Assembly: GCA_944990035.1 (NCBI GenBank)
Contig: CALYLX010000127.1
Coordinates: 806,001 to 870,000, forward strand
DNA: 64,000 nt
Reading direction: 5' to 3'
Origin: Clitopilus passeckerianus
Lineage: Eukaryota; Basidiomycota; Agaricomycetes; Agaricales; Entolomataceae
The notes beneath the pieces were generated by a model, which searched no databases, was not told the origin of the DNA, and saw nothing but the letters and a program-made list of their open reading frames with translations. The translations under genes were made by a program, and so were the position numbers. Shown piece after piece: positions 52,979 to 64,000 of this stretch (position 1 is its first letter; the number at the start of each line of letters is the position of its first letter).

Positions 52979-55143
52979 ATGCAAGGTTTGTTGAAGCACC
53001 TTACTATGCGACCGACCCTATTTCCCTTCCTTCTTGCGATCTCCTCCTTTCGTCCTCTTCCTACTCTCGGTGCTTCTTGCCGCAACGGCCCTGGCGATTC
53101 AGGTTTTCCGACTTCTGACCAATGGGCGGCGTTAAACACGAGTGTTTCTGGCCGCCTTGTCTCAGTGGTTCCCTCCGCAAAGGCTTGTAAAAGTGAGCTT
53201 CTGGGGTTCTGTACGCTAAGCCAGTGGACGAGTGCGAAGTGGAGGGCTGGCGTTCCAGGTGCTATGAACCAGGTGAGAGTGTGTATAATGTGATACAAGC
53301 TGGATGACTGACGAATTGATTTGATTCAGATTAACTGGGAGCAGGTTCGTTTAGCCTAGAACTATGGTTCGCGACGTTGTGAAGCTTACAGCTCGAAGGA
53401 CTATGATGCAAACCCGCCTTCTCTGTGCTTGAGGAACGGTTCAACCTGCGGCCAAGGAAATGTCCCATTGTATGCTATCTTGGCCGAGTCAGCTGGCGAT
53501 ATCCAGGTCAGTCTATTCCTCTTCTCTCTTTCATTCTTTGTATTGATAAAGTGACTTCACAGGCTGCTGTCAACTTTGCCCAAACATACAACCTCCGCCT
53601 AGCCATCAAATCATCCGGCCATGACTACCTCGGTCGTTCAACAGCCAAAAATTCGCTGCTCATCCACACCCGCAAGCTACAAAGTGTCGAGTTTACCGAC
53701 AACTTTGTCGTGGACGGGAAGAACAAAGGTTCTGCCGTGACAGTTGGCAGTGGTGTTGCTCTGAGTGACCTGTATACTGCTGCTCTGGCAAAAGGAAAGA
53801 TTGTGGTTGGAGGGACTGCCGCCACCGTCGTTGCGGCTGGTGGGTATTTCCAGGGTGGTGGTCACTCGGCGACAAGTCCGTTGTTGGGGTTGGCAGCCGA
53901 TAATACCCTCGGTTAGTGCGATTTTGCAGATATTGATTGTGCACATATACCGAAGCGAGAGTTGTAGAAATCGAGGTGGTAATCGCAAATGGTACTCTGG
54001 TGACTGCAAATGAAGCCCAGAACGCCGATTGTGAGTGATGTTGACTCCTCGTCGCATTTGGGATCTAAGAAATTGTCGCGCAGTATTCTGGGCCATGCGT
54101 GGCGGAGGTGCAGGCTCCTGGGGTGTTGTCGTATCCGCAACTTTCCAGACGTTCCCAACATTCAACGTCGCTAAAACAACGACCATCGTTTCCGCCTTGA
54201 CTCCAGAAATCATGGGGAACGTCATCACTTCCCACTCACGCCACATCTTCGACTGGGATTCCCTCAATGCAGGGCAATATTTCTACATCAGCGGACTCAT
54301 CCCCAACACTGGATACCAGATGCTTGTCTCGACCTACTTTCCGGCTGCAACTATCATACAAGCAGAAGCTGCCCTGTTACCGTTCATCACAGAGGCGAGG
54401 CTGCTCGGGGCTGTCGTCACCTCGTCGACTGTGGTGAACAACATAAACATCGCATTGGCGACTCCGGATGATATTGTTGGGTCGAACTTGGCTATGGGCT
54501 CGAGGCTCGTTCCTACAAGTATTTATAGGAGCTCACCCCAGCTGGTGGGGCAGACATATACCGATCTGTTGAAGGCTGGTGCTACGAAGTGAGTGTATCT
54601 GTCTATGCCAGGGATAGCTTCTCATATCGAAGAACAGTATATTGGGAAATCTGGTTGCTGGAGGTAAAGACCTCTCAAATTTGTCGTTAGGTCATGGATC
54701 TGATCGTGCTTCTCGGATAAACAGGGAAAGTAGCGGCAAACGCTAATTTGTCTTCAGCGATCAATCCTACCTGGCGCACGGCCAAAACTCATGTGCGTTC
54801 AATGATACTTGACCATGACCATCCTTCTTATTTTTTCCGGATATGTCAGGTCATCATTGCGAATAACTGGGACGACTCCGCTTCTACTGACGCTATCAGG
54901 ACCATCGAGACCACTTTCAGAGACACGCAACTCCCAATCCTTCAGCGTATCGCACCCTCGGGTAGCGGGTCCTACACGAATGAAGCGGACGCTTTCGAGA
55001 AGGACTTCAGAACCACTTTCTATGGACCTAACTATGCCCAACTTAGCACCATCAAGCAAAAATACGATCCGTCGGATTTGTTCATTGTCCGCGGTGGTGT
55101 GGGGAGCGAGAGATGGGATTCATATGGGCTCTGTCGTGTTTGA
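52979..55143 (+). CDS. Secreted BBE-type FAD-linked oxidase
   Basis: Berberine-bridge/glucooligosaccharide-oxidase family flavoprotein. Nine exons: join(52979..53272, 53330..53344, 53399..53506, 53563..53911, 53968..54030, 54084..54588, 54638..54663, 54725..54792, 54850..55143), 573 residues; the second ATG at 53006 (MRPTLFPFLLAISSF) gives a cleaner signal peptide. FAD-binding PCMH domain with the flavin-linking His in IKSSGHDYLGR. The second, Cys link of bicovalent members is not seen (QGGGHSATSPLLG). The C-terminal BBE motif is YGPNYAQLSTIKQKYDPSDLF. Exons of 15 and 26 nt are required to keep the conserved frame. Substrate unknown; oligosaccharide or aromatic alcohol both possible. Confidence 0.88.
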
Positions 55144-55604
55144 AGACCGAAAGCATCTAATTGTGCTCGTTTGGTTGATATGTACATTTGAATTGAAAGC
55201 GTGTTTGAATTACAGGGATTAGATAGATATAATTTATGAACATTAATCGCCGTCCAGCTTGAAAAATGGTGCAGAGGTGGCCGTAGCCCCGGACCTTTAG
55301 TATTGGACCATGAAAATGGCGATGCACGGCATGCTATCGATGATAACAAGGAAAGCGGTTATTGGGAATCGCCTGTGGAGGCCCTAGTCTGCTTTGCGTA
55401 CATTTGCCGCTTGCGGCCTCGTCCAGCCCCATTTGCGTCTCAATTGGGAGGAAACTCCTGTTTCAACCTCGGTGAGCAAGGCTACAGCTGCCATACCCAC
55501 TACTGTTATATCTCCCACCTAGCTCCTGGCCTATCGCATCAGCCACGCTCAATTCACCTGCTAGTATCCGCCCGGGTTCTATGTCAATTTTGGCGCGTTC
55601 TGGG
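55144..55604. other. Intergenic stretch between convergent genes
   Basis: 461 bp between the 3' ends of the oxidase (+) and DUF6534 copy A (-). Nothing recognised. Confidence 0.45.
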
Positions 55605-57821
55605 TTAATTGAAGAGAGCCAGAGGATAACTCCAGGATGAGGTTAGATATACGGGAGGGTGGTGATGCTCGGGGTTGCAGATTGCGGATTCACCGTCGAC
55701 CTCTATCCGTATGCGGTCAGTTATTGACATGTGTATGAGTCCAAAGTCTAGAATACATACGGTGGAGTCGGTCTGGCGATTCAGAGTTATCCTCCTAGCG
55801 AAATCCGAAAACTTGATCCCGGTGAAGATTTCTGACAAGTTCATCGTATCGCTCTCTTGCTTCCAAAAGTCTCTTGCATTTAGAGTGCTCATTAGAGAGT
55901 TGGTGTAAAGTTTTGAGAGAGGCAGATTGACGATGAGATGCCTAATAGGTCAAAAACACCCAAATCTTAAGTTTACCTGAATCAGAACAGGTGAACATGA
56001 AGAGACTTACAGTGCTGACGACTAGAAGAGGAGGTAGAAATCAGCGATGTAGCCCATCCGAATCATGGACATACACTCACCTGAAATAGATAGAGGAAAA
56101 GACTAATGACCCTAGATATACAAAGCCGACCAGGAAAAGAGAAGTCGTTGTATCAAAGGTTCGACGTGCTAAAAAACGGAGAGTCACTCACGCCGTGATT
56201 GAGGTTAAGAGCCCTAATTTTGTGAAATAGACAGACAAACCTGAGGTTAACTAGAGGGCCTTAGAAGATACCAGATTCGACGACTGACCTGTCTGAATAG
56301 TTACTATGAAATTTCAAGAAGTTGAGCCCTCAGCAAAGACATGAAATAAAGGCACACTTACGTCGAATAATCTTGTCTACTTGATTATCCGATCTTGGTA
56401 GCCCGGATTTCATTCTTTGCTAGAGAAGGATATATTAACAACTTAAGACTCCCCATACTGAAACAACTTACGAGGTAAATAACGAGGCTAACGGATATAA
56501 TCCAGTCACCAGTGGCTGCCGACACAAGCCCTAAACGGAGAAAAAAGTAAGCTAGTATCCTGGAGTGGCAAAACTGGGAAGCCAAAGGGGCAAGGCGGCA
56601 CAGTATCGCGTCAACCTCGTAGGATGTGGCCGATTACGTGCAGGGACAATGTCAGGATCAGATTAAAGTCAAGTAGCTCCCCCTGGTCGATCAGGAATAC
56701 TGAAGGTTTGGCAGAGAACCCGGCTAAGAACGGAGATCTGGCCGGAGGACAAAACCGGTGACTGACGCCGTTTACGAAGCAATAGAGAGAGGGGGGGATT
56801 CAGGTCCAATTCTTCGGAATTGAGTGGATCTGGGCCTTGGGCTGCAGTCTTCCTGGTGGTGGCATTGAGCCAACCAAAAGCCAGGGGACATTCCATCGAG
56901 GAGGTGGCAGCCACAGCAATAGGTAACGAAGCAGGGCTACTAGGGAGGTGTGCTGGGTATAAAGAGAATACGCACAGATGATTACAACCACCCGAAACCT
57001 TTGGAAATCAAGGAAATATGGAACGAAGTGAACGGCGGCTGCAGTCGCGATACCCATGACTATATTTTTCAAAACGGAGTAGGGTTAGTGGTGCAGTCAT
57101 TATAGGATTGAGAAGCGTGAAGGGGAAAGAGGAAAAACCCTTGATTGAACGGGCAGCGGCGAAGATGCTGGCGATCACACTCACAACTCGATAGAATGGC
57201 ACATAACAAGATAGTCCCAACGACGTAATTGTTTTTCGTTATGATTTTGATTCGCCGGAGGTAGAATATTTGCACTAATCCACCGATGATACCCTAGTCA
57301 GGAGTATCGGCGACAAGTCAGACGAAGATGAACTCAAAATGCGGGGAGGATACTAACAGTCATAGCAGGTTCTTCATGACAGGTAAAGAAAACCAACAGA
57401 ACTAGTCAAGGTAAGAGACTTACCCGTTGCGAACATCCAATTCGCCTTAAGCAAGCCTTCAACATCTCCAAAGTGCGTAACAAGTGGTTCGTAGACTGTG
57501 ATGCAGGAAAATATGGACTGGAGGGTGTCTGCGACGAATAGAATGTATACGAATGCCTGGATTTGCCATCGGTCCCTAGTTACAATTTGAGTTTCGAAGT
57601 TCCGTGAGGTGCCAACAGCTTACCGCTTCTCGGAGCACTGAGAGCAGTAGTAAATGTAGGTTTGGATTATGGTGACGCCATAAAGTACAAGGTTGAGCAT
57701 CAGGCCAATAAGCGTCGGACCGTATCTGCAACATGAGAACCTGATGTGAGTCTCCTGAAGTTCGGCTATCCAGTCCCGTCAAGAAGAACACGCACGCAAC
57801 TTCAGCAGGCCTAAGAGCCAT
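55605..57821 (-). CDS. DUF6534-type seven-helix membrane protein, copy A
   Basis: Basidiomycete-expanded membrane protein family with GPCR-like topology and no known function. Start MALRPAEVAYGPTLIGLMLN; about ten short introns. Helices include LIGLMLNLVLYGVTIIQTYIY, IQAFVYILFVADTLQSIFS, YVVGTILLCAILSS, VMGIATAAAVHFVPYF and LVSAATGDWIISVSLVIYL. The cytoplasmic QRMKSGLPRSDNQVDKIIR and the family end block LPLSKLYTNSLMSTLNAR are present. Stop TAA at 55605-55607. No frame break found along the spliced model. Exon borders inside were traced by phase but not all are certain. Paralog of 58847-60640. Confidence 0.82.
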
Positions 57822-58846
57822 GGTATGGCCTCAGGACCCTGCGATAGGCGTCGCAGCAACGTAAGAGAGGGAGAGCAGGATTTCGGATACAGTCCAAACC
57901 CACCCCCTGGAAGTGGCAGTCATTTAAATCGACAGTAATCAAGGGCTTTGAACGCATTTGATGCTGGGAGGCGAAAATCGGCTAAGAAACTAATTTAATT
58001 CAAAAGAAAGCTCCGTATGACTACATCACCGCATCTTACTTGACGACCAAGCTCCTAGACAACTTTGGGTTGATAACGGTTGTTTAAAGTACTGTAGCTT
58101 CAGGCACATTCAAATAACCCTTACGAGCTTCAACATGGGTGTTAACTCAAAATCTCTGTATTCCGAGTAAACTTGAAGTGGCAGGAGGCCAATTGGACAG
58201 CCCATAATGTTAACAACGTCTTGAGTCCCAGAACGCAGATAATGACCATGGGCGGCTTTCACAGGTCGGTATGCGTGTATGCGGTTCGGTTGAGCACGCC
58301 AGAGTCAGCCAGATGCAGAGGGGTTGGCCACACACTGGTCACTATCAACTCGGGACGCGACTCGACGCGTCCACGGAGGTCGTGTCAATGTTTGGCGTAA
58401 GAGTCACGTGCCGTTGAGGGCAGGCTCACTGGCTCAGGCTTGCACTGTTGCAGCACTTGTGTTATTCTGAATCTACTTAATAACCGAGATAAAACTCGTC
58501 CATCTAGTCAGTAATTAACAGGGATGCTTCGATATGATTTAGCTCCGGCCATCGAGCCCTATGCTTCCTCACTCGGCATTGATATCAATGATACAGGTCC
58601 TTGTCGCGAGAGCTGACCGGTAACACCGTGAACGAACGTGCAGCTCATACGAGCCATACATACACATCACCTTAGCCCGTTTGCGACCCGCGGCCACTAA
58701 AGGTTCCGCCTACGTCCTAGCAAGCCAGCGCGAGCCTGCTCGAAGGCCTTTCCAGATTGCAATTGCCAACCAGATACGACGACAACCCACGGCTCTGGCC
58801 ATAGGTGGTAGCGGGCGAAATTTTGGGTCACCCGTGTTCGGCGGGC
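57822..58846. other. Intergenic stretch between DUF6534 copies, 1.0 kb
   Basis: Carries the upstream region of copy A and the 3' flank of copy B. A block GTGGCAGTCATTTAA at about 57914 recurs upstream of copy B. ACGCGA and ACGCGT lie at 58355-58370, far from any start. No gene supported. Confidence 0.45.
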
Positions 58847-60640
58847 CTACAAGTATCTGAACCTCGACCATAATAAAATGGTCAAGCTGAGTAGCAAGGG
58901 CACGTCATTGGCGGGAAACAGAGTACGCCCGGGAGAGATCAGGAGTAAGGGAAAGCGACGTTCGAAGTCGTGGATATTGGAGTCGCTGTGGACCTCTAGA
59001 CGCATGTGGTGAGTTCTTGGTGATTGCATGGTATTAAAGATTGTAATCATACCGTAGAGTCGGATTGTCGATTTAGGGTTATCCTCCTGACGAAAGACGA
59101 GAACTTTATTCCGGTGAAGATTCCTGAGAGGTTCATGGTGTCGTTTTCCTGTTTCCAAAAGTCTCTTGCATTGAGAGTGCTCATGAGAGAGTTCGTATAC
59201 AATTTCGAAAGGGGCAGATTGAATATCAGGTGCCTAGTCCGGTCAAAATTGGAACGTAAGCGTCTTGTATCAGAACGGAAGAACAAGAGGAAGCCTACAG
59301 AGCTGTTGGCTACGGCATGAGGAGAAAGGTAAGGCATTTAACAAGCTTGTATTCAGGAAGGCTAGACTCACGTTGAAGAGGTAGAGAAAGAGATTAATGA
59401 TGCTAGAAATGTCAAGGCGCCACCCGGAAAATGGATCGAGATGAATAGTGAGAAATTGATTATGAACGCCATTGACCCTGCTTACGCCGTAACCGAGGTT
59501 AGTAGCCCTGTAAAACGGAGAGATGAGGCTGTCAGAATTTGCAGTGCCAAAAATAGATCCTAGGGGCTGTACCTGTTTGAATCGTCACTATTAAATTCAA
59601 ACTTTTGAGTCCTTCGCCCAAACATGAAGTAAAGTGCCTGCTCACATCGAATTATTTTGTCAACTTGGCTGTCTGATCTTGGCAATCCGGACTTCATTCT
59701 TTGCTGCACCAGTTGATTAGATCTGAACTCATGGAACGAGTTTATCCGAACTTGCCAAGTAGATAACCATGCTTGTGGTGATAATCCAGTCGCCAATGGC
59801 GGCCGACACAAGCCCTACGTGTTGGGTTAGTACGAGTACTTGGGGGTGTGAGTGGATAGACACAGAAGTAACACACAAATAATCACGACGACCTGGAATT
59901 GTTGGAATTGGATGAAATATGGCACGAAGTGAATTGCAGATGCAGTTGCTATGCTCATGACTTTCATGAGTGAGAAAAATGGTCAATGGGAGTGTGTGTT
60001 GATTACAATTGAGCTCACGAATAGATGAAATGGCGCAGAATAAGACAATAACGACTAAGTAATCGTTTCTCGTGATAATCCTGACACGCTGGGCGAAGAA
60101 GATTTGAACCATACCCCCAATGATACCCTACGTGTAAGCGTCAATAAGTTGAATACGATACACAGCGAGTAAATGCTGACAGTCATGGCAGGTTCTTCGT
60201 AGTAATTGAGAATATGTCCAGAAAGCAAACATCGGAAAAACTCACCAGTTGCAAACTTCCAAGTGGCCCTTTGCAAGCCTTCCACATCTCCAAAGTGCGT
60301 AATAAGAGGTTCATAGACCGTGATACAGGAGAGCATTGACTGGGCAGTGTCTGCAACGAAAAGGAGGAGTACGAATGCCCGTGTTTGCCATCGGTCCCTA
60401 GTCAAAAAATGAGCGTTACCATCCTGTATTGAGAGTTGATAACTATTTACCGGTTCTTGGAGCAGTAGTAAATGTATATCTGAATTATGGTGATGCCATA
60501 AAGCACGATGTTCAGCATCAGTCCAATGAGAATCGGGCCGTAGCTATGATAACCGAGGCTGATGTCAATCCTTCGAAGATGCGTGCTCAGCCTAACGAAA
60601 TGATGAGTGCTCACCCAACTTCAGCAGGCGTGAGAGCCAT
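58847..60640 (-). CDS. DUF6534-type seven-helix membrane protein, copy B
   Basis: Tandem paralog of copy A with the same exon layout. Start MALTPAEVGYGPILIGLMLN; conserved blocks DRWQTRAFVLLLFVADTAQS, GIIGGMVQIFFAQRVRIITR, LVSAAIGDWIITTSMVIYL, QRMKSGLPRSDSQVDKIIR and LPLSKLYTNSLMSTLNAR. Stop TAG at 58847-58849. One intron (59704-59755) begins with GC where copy A has GT. Its C-terminal tail has diverged completely from copy A after the common DSTV/DST point, each using a different last exon. Confidence 0.82.
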
Positions 60641-61724
60641 TATACAGGTACTCAAAGACTCAGTGCAGCCTTTGAGTGGTGAGAGGTCGTGTCCGTCGCT
60701 GTAAGAGACAGACAGAAAATTTTCGGGTGCAATTCGGACCCTCTACTTGCAGGGTGGCAGCCATTTAACTCGAAGGTTCAGACTAGCTCTGATGCTCAGG
60801 ACGCGATCTTCGGCTAAGAATCGTCGTCAAAGGTGTCCAAAAATAGATCCACGACACCAAGTCACCAAGCTTCTGAAGGACTCCGATGATTTTGAGTCAA
60901 TAATGAAAGTTGCTCAGCTGGAAGCCAGAGTCAGTAAAAGCAAGTGCTGGTTATGTGTTACGATGTTTGCTGCAAGAACTTGGTGGGCGCAAGACGCATA
61001 CACTATGCCATTGCATTCGACCTTCGACTGCTCGTATTGGCGCTGTTGCACTTGCAGATTTGCAGACGACTTGCTTGCGACTTGCAGGGGTGTGCCGGCA
61101 TTTGGCGCGACAGTGGCGTGGAAAAATTCACGCGTCTGTATTAGGTGTCAATTTTACGTAATCAACATTGGTCTTTTGAACTCTCACCGAGTTTCGGCAT
61201 TTGTGATATATAACGCGAATCTAATGTCGCGTTAGCATTAGTGACCATTGAACGTTCTCTATCGCCTTGAAGGTTTTCCATCGTCGCTGATTTTCTACGA
61301 GTTGTCGGATATGGGTCGAATTTGAGGGCAGGCTTTGGCAAGCAGTCTAGACTCTAGACCATCAACTATTGTTGCAATTTTTGATCTTCACCATTCATTT
61401 GCGGGGATTTGACGGCCAAAAAGTAGACTCCAGAACTGGGTGAAATCTATCCATTTGGAAGGTAAAGGGAGCATTTTATGGACTTGAGCGTGTGCTGAGC
61501 TCTCAATACAGGAACAGTATGTCTGCGTCGAACACGGATGATTATTTGGCTATACCTATGCTGCAAACCGGAATCGCACAACACGGTCCTGTGCGGGGAA
61601 CGTGCTGAGACGGCTTCTTCGCACTGCTTCGGGCGCCAATGTGAATGGTTCCTGAACCAGTGCCTCCTGTCAGACTTCATTTACACCTTGCTAACGAACC
61701 ACCATCCCAGTCTCGAATGAACCC
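60641..61724. other. Intergenic spacer between divergent genes, 1.1 kb
   Basis: Upstream of DUF6534 copy B and of the kinase. A block GGTGGCAGCCATTTAA near 60752 matches the one upstream of copy A. A three-codon open frame (ATG at 61717) overlaps the kinase start. No other gene supported. Confidence 0.45.
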
Positions 61725-64000
61725 ATGAGCATCATAACTTCGTCAGAATCCCTCAACCTCCTCGCTTCTCTTGGAGATCTCGTTCCCTTTCTATCTCCAG
61801 CCAAGGCGATTGTGCTACTCATTGCCCAGGGTGTGGAGCAGGCTGATGATAACAGAAACCAGTGCTTCTATCTTCTGAAACGGAGCATTAACTTGTGTAA
61901 CTACATTAATTCTCAGTGTAGAACGGGGAAACTCGAACAAGCCTACGATCACCTGGATGATCTCAAGCAGTGAGTCAATGACTTGTCCTCCTTTCCGAAC
62001 TCTCACTGATGGTCAACGTTGCAGCGCATTGGAGAAAGTTCGACTCTGCGTCCAATACCTGTCGCGGAAAACACCTCTTCAACGATTCTTACAACGGCAA
62101 GAAATCTCAGAAAGCATTAAGAATGCTCATCAGTGTTTGGACTCCTGCATTGAACTCTTCCAGGCATGTTTTCCGATCGTACCCTCTTGCATCACACATT
62201 AACACTCTTATCTTGCAGCTTCAAAGCGTGATCTCACTCAAGTTCACCATCGCTGACCACGAAACGGCCCATCAGAAAGACCAAGCGCAACTGGCCCAAA
62301 CCCTAGAGCAGCTACAGAAGAACGACGCGAATATCTTAGAAACTCTAGAATTGAGGAACGATCAACTCATGGAGGCGGTCCGCGGTCTTCGAGATGTGAT
62401 TGAAAACCTACCCGTTATCACATAGCTACTAACCCCTCCGTAGAATCTGCAAAGAGGCATAGAGGATGCAGTCCAGCGACGTTTCGCGACCGCCAGCTTA
62501 CGAACGTTGCTAGAAAGACAGGCAGAATCGTCTTCGTCGCAAGTTACGTCCTACGAATGGGCGGTCTCCTCACTTGAGGTTCTCATAGAAGGGGATATTC
62601 TGGGTTCGGGAGCATTTGGGACGGTGTACGCGGGTCGGTGGAATGGAACGAAGGTTGCTGTCAAGCAGCTTTCCAAAGGAACTCCGAAGAAGGTACGGTT
62701 ACACTTATCGTTTGAAGGCCAATGCTGACTGGCTTCATCAGCTTCTCATCAAGGAAATTGAAATTTGGCGGAGAATGCAACATCCCCACATCGCCTCGTT
62801 CTTCCGGGCCTGTCTCGATTCAAACCCGCCACTACTGGTCTCGGAGATGTATAATTTTGGCAACACTATGGTTTACCTTGATGAATACCCAGAAGCAAAC
62901 CGTGTTCGCTTGGTATGTAGTCACTTTACGTATCAATGCAGCTTCTGATTCACTTTATAGTGCCACGAAATAACTCTCGGGATGGTCTTTCTGCACAAAC
63001 ATAAGATCATCCATGGTGACCTCAAGCCAGCGAATGTCCTAGTTGATAACGCGCATCGGGCTCGCATAACCGACTTTGGTCTCTCGAAAATCAAGTCCTC
63101 CATGACAACACAAACAGTCAATGATGTTTCCCAGACGTCTATGTCCAGCGCACCCGGGACGAAGGTGTTCATGGCACCCGAGCGTTTGAGGCGAGGAACG
63201 ATGAGCTATGCGACTGATGTTTATGCATTCGCCATGTCTGCCTTCCAGGTATTTCGACTCTACGCTAGAGGGCCCGTAAACTTTCTCATCTCGGCCTCGT
63301 TAGATTTTCAGTGGTGAAGCTCCTTTCCAGCACCTTCCAGAAGAAGAAATCAGGCAGGCGGTCGTTGTCGACCAAGAACGACCAGACCGACCCGAGGATG
63401 AAGACGCTGCAGAGCGGGGGCTCGATGACGAAATGTGGACGCTACTGGAACGTTGCTGGGCGGACAACCGTACCTCTAGGCCTTCGTTCCAAGAAATTGC
63501 TGCCCTCCTGGAAGCCTGGTTGGGGCCTAAAGCGGCACCGTGTACAAACAGCAAGACAGACTTGAGCGCATCAAATAAGCGAAGTGCGTATTTTTTGATT
63601 TTCTCGCCTTCTTTACTCGTATCAACTCCTCCGGAAGGAAACCTTACACCTGTCACGCCATCGCCTCCTGGGACATTGAAAACGCTGGAACGCAAGCCGA
63701 CACTCCCTAACATTGACTTGGACTCCGGCGTTGCTCATGAAATACCTGGAACGGATGTTGTCATTGGTGCTTCAGACTTCCAGGTCATCCGAAGTCCCGA
63801 ACTATCAGACGCAGCCTCTCTAAAGTCCCCAGGATCCATTCAGTTCACACCGTCTGGAACTATCAACGAAGACGCTTCGGACTACTTCTCCGTCTTCAAG
63901 GCTATGGATGATTATTCTCCTCCAAGTGAGTACTAGTGTCTACTATTCTCGTCTCCGTTATGGTACTCACCGGCTTGTCAGGTCTGGACACTTTCTCTCC
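61725..64000 (+). CDS. MLKL-like protein kinase: helical N-terminal domain plus TKL kinase (partial, runs off window)
   Basis: Visible exons: 61725..61969, 62025..62163, 62219..62395, 62444..62692, 62742..62912, 62961..63248, 63304..63925, and 63982 onward. Residues 1-about 190 are all-helical (SLNLLASLGDLVPFLSPAKA, a long amphipathic bundle, then a coiled coil QKDQAQLAQTLEQLQKND), resembling the MLKL N-terminal executioner bundle. The kinase domain follows: glycine loop LGSGAFGTVYAG, Lys in VAVKQL, IIHGDLKPANVLVD, ITDFGLSKI, MAPERL. The HRD motif is HGD, frequent in fungal TKL kinases; DFG is intact, so activity is plausible. The Ser/Pro-rich tail continues past the window. Intron 2 (62164-62218) has a GC donor. 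The MLKL link is by architecture. Confidence 0.82.

Noticed and set aside
60747..61235. 162-residue plus-strand open frame, Cys-rich
   Set aside because: No family resemblance and no ordered Cys pattern; it overlaps the promoter block shared with DUF6534 copy A.

Overview
The window is nuclear DNA of a filamentous basidiomycete, almost certainly an Agaricomycete mushroom-forming fungus. Genes are densely split by short introns (mostly 45-65 nt, GT...AG, with a few GC...AG). Several families typical of that group are present: DUF6534-type seven-helix membrane proteins, F-box/leucine-rich proteins, tandem SDR and GNAT paralogs, and a secreted intradiol dioxygenase. No rRNA, tRNA, CRISPR or intact transposon was recognised. 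Most gene models below were rebuilt by hand from splice signals, reading phase and family conservation; where exon sums are given they come out as whole codons.

Layout. 1-13.6 kb is a housekeeping block: the 3' part of a Ser/Pro-rich protein, a VAMP7-type R-SNARE, a RING protein with a striking seven-copy palindrome array in its upstream region, Sec61-beta, a SET-domain protein and triose-phosphate isomerase. 14-24.4 kb holds GLE1 (mRNA export), a decayed F-box gene and a large ABCC/Yor1-like transporter. 24.5-30.5 kb is a run of minus-strand duplicates: two GNAT acetyltransferases and three SDRs. 30.9-42.5 kb has an Sld3-like replication factor with MluI-box motifs upstream, a secreted GH92 alpha-mannosidase, an intact F-box gene and the ribosome-biogenesis protein NOP4.

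42.7-49.1 kb has an APH-like kinase, a small DUF7770-like protein, a SIRT5-type sirtuin and two copies of a polytopic membrane protein. These copies arose by a tandem duplication that also copied the end of the sirtuin, which is now a relic. 49.5-55.1 kb is an aromatic or oxidative segment: an intradiol dioxygenase and a carboxymuconate-cyclase-like lactonase read divergently from one 203-bp spacer, followed by a secreted BBE-type flavoprotein oxidase. 55.6-60.6 kb carries two DUF6534 genes, and 61.7 kb to the end an MLKL-like kinase that runs out of the window.

Quality caveat. Between about 13.0 and 19.1 kb six single-base losses, most beside G or C runs, break TPI, the F-box gene and the ABC transporter. 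TPI is essential, so part of this is likely assembly error. The most unusual signal is the array at 7239-7505: seven units whose half-sites change in a compensating way so that each copy keeps its palindrome.
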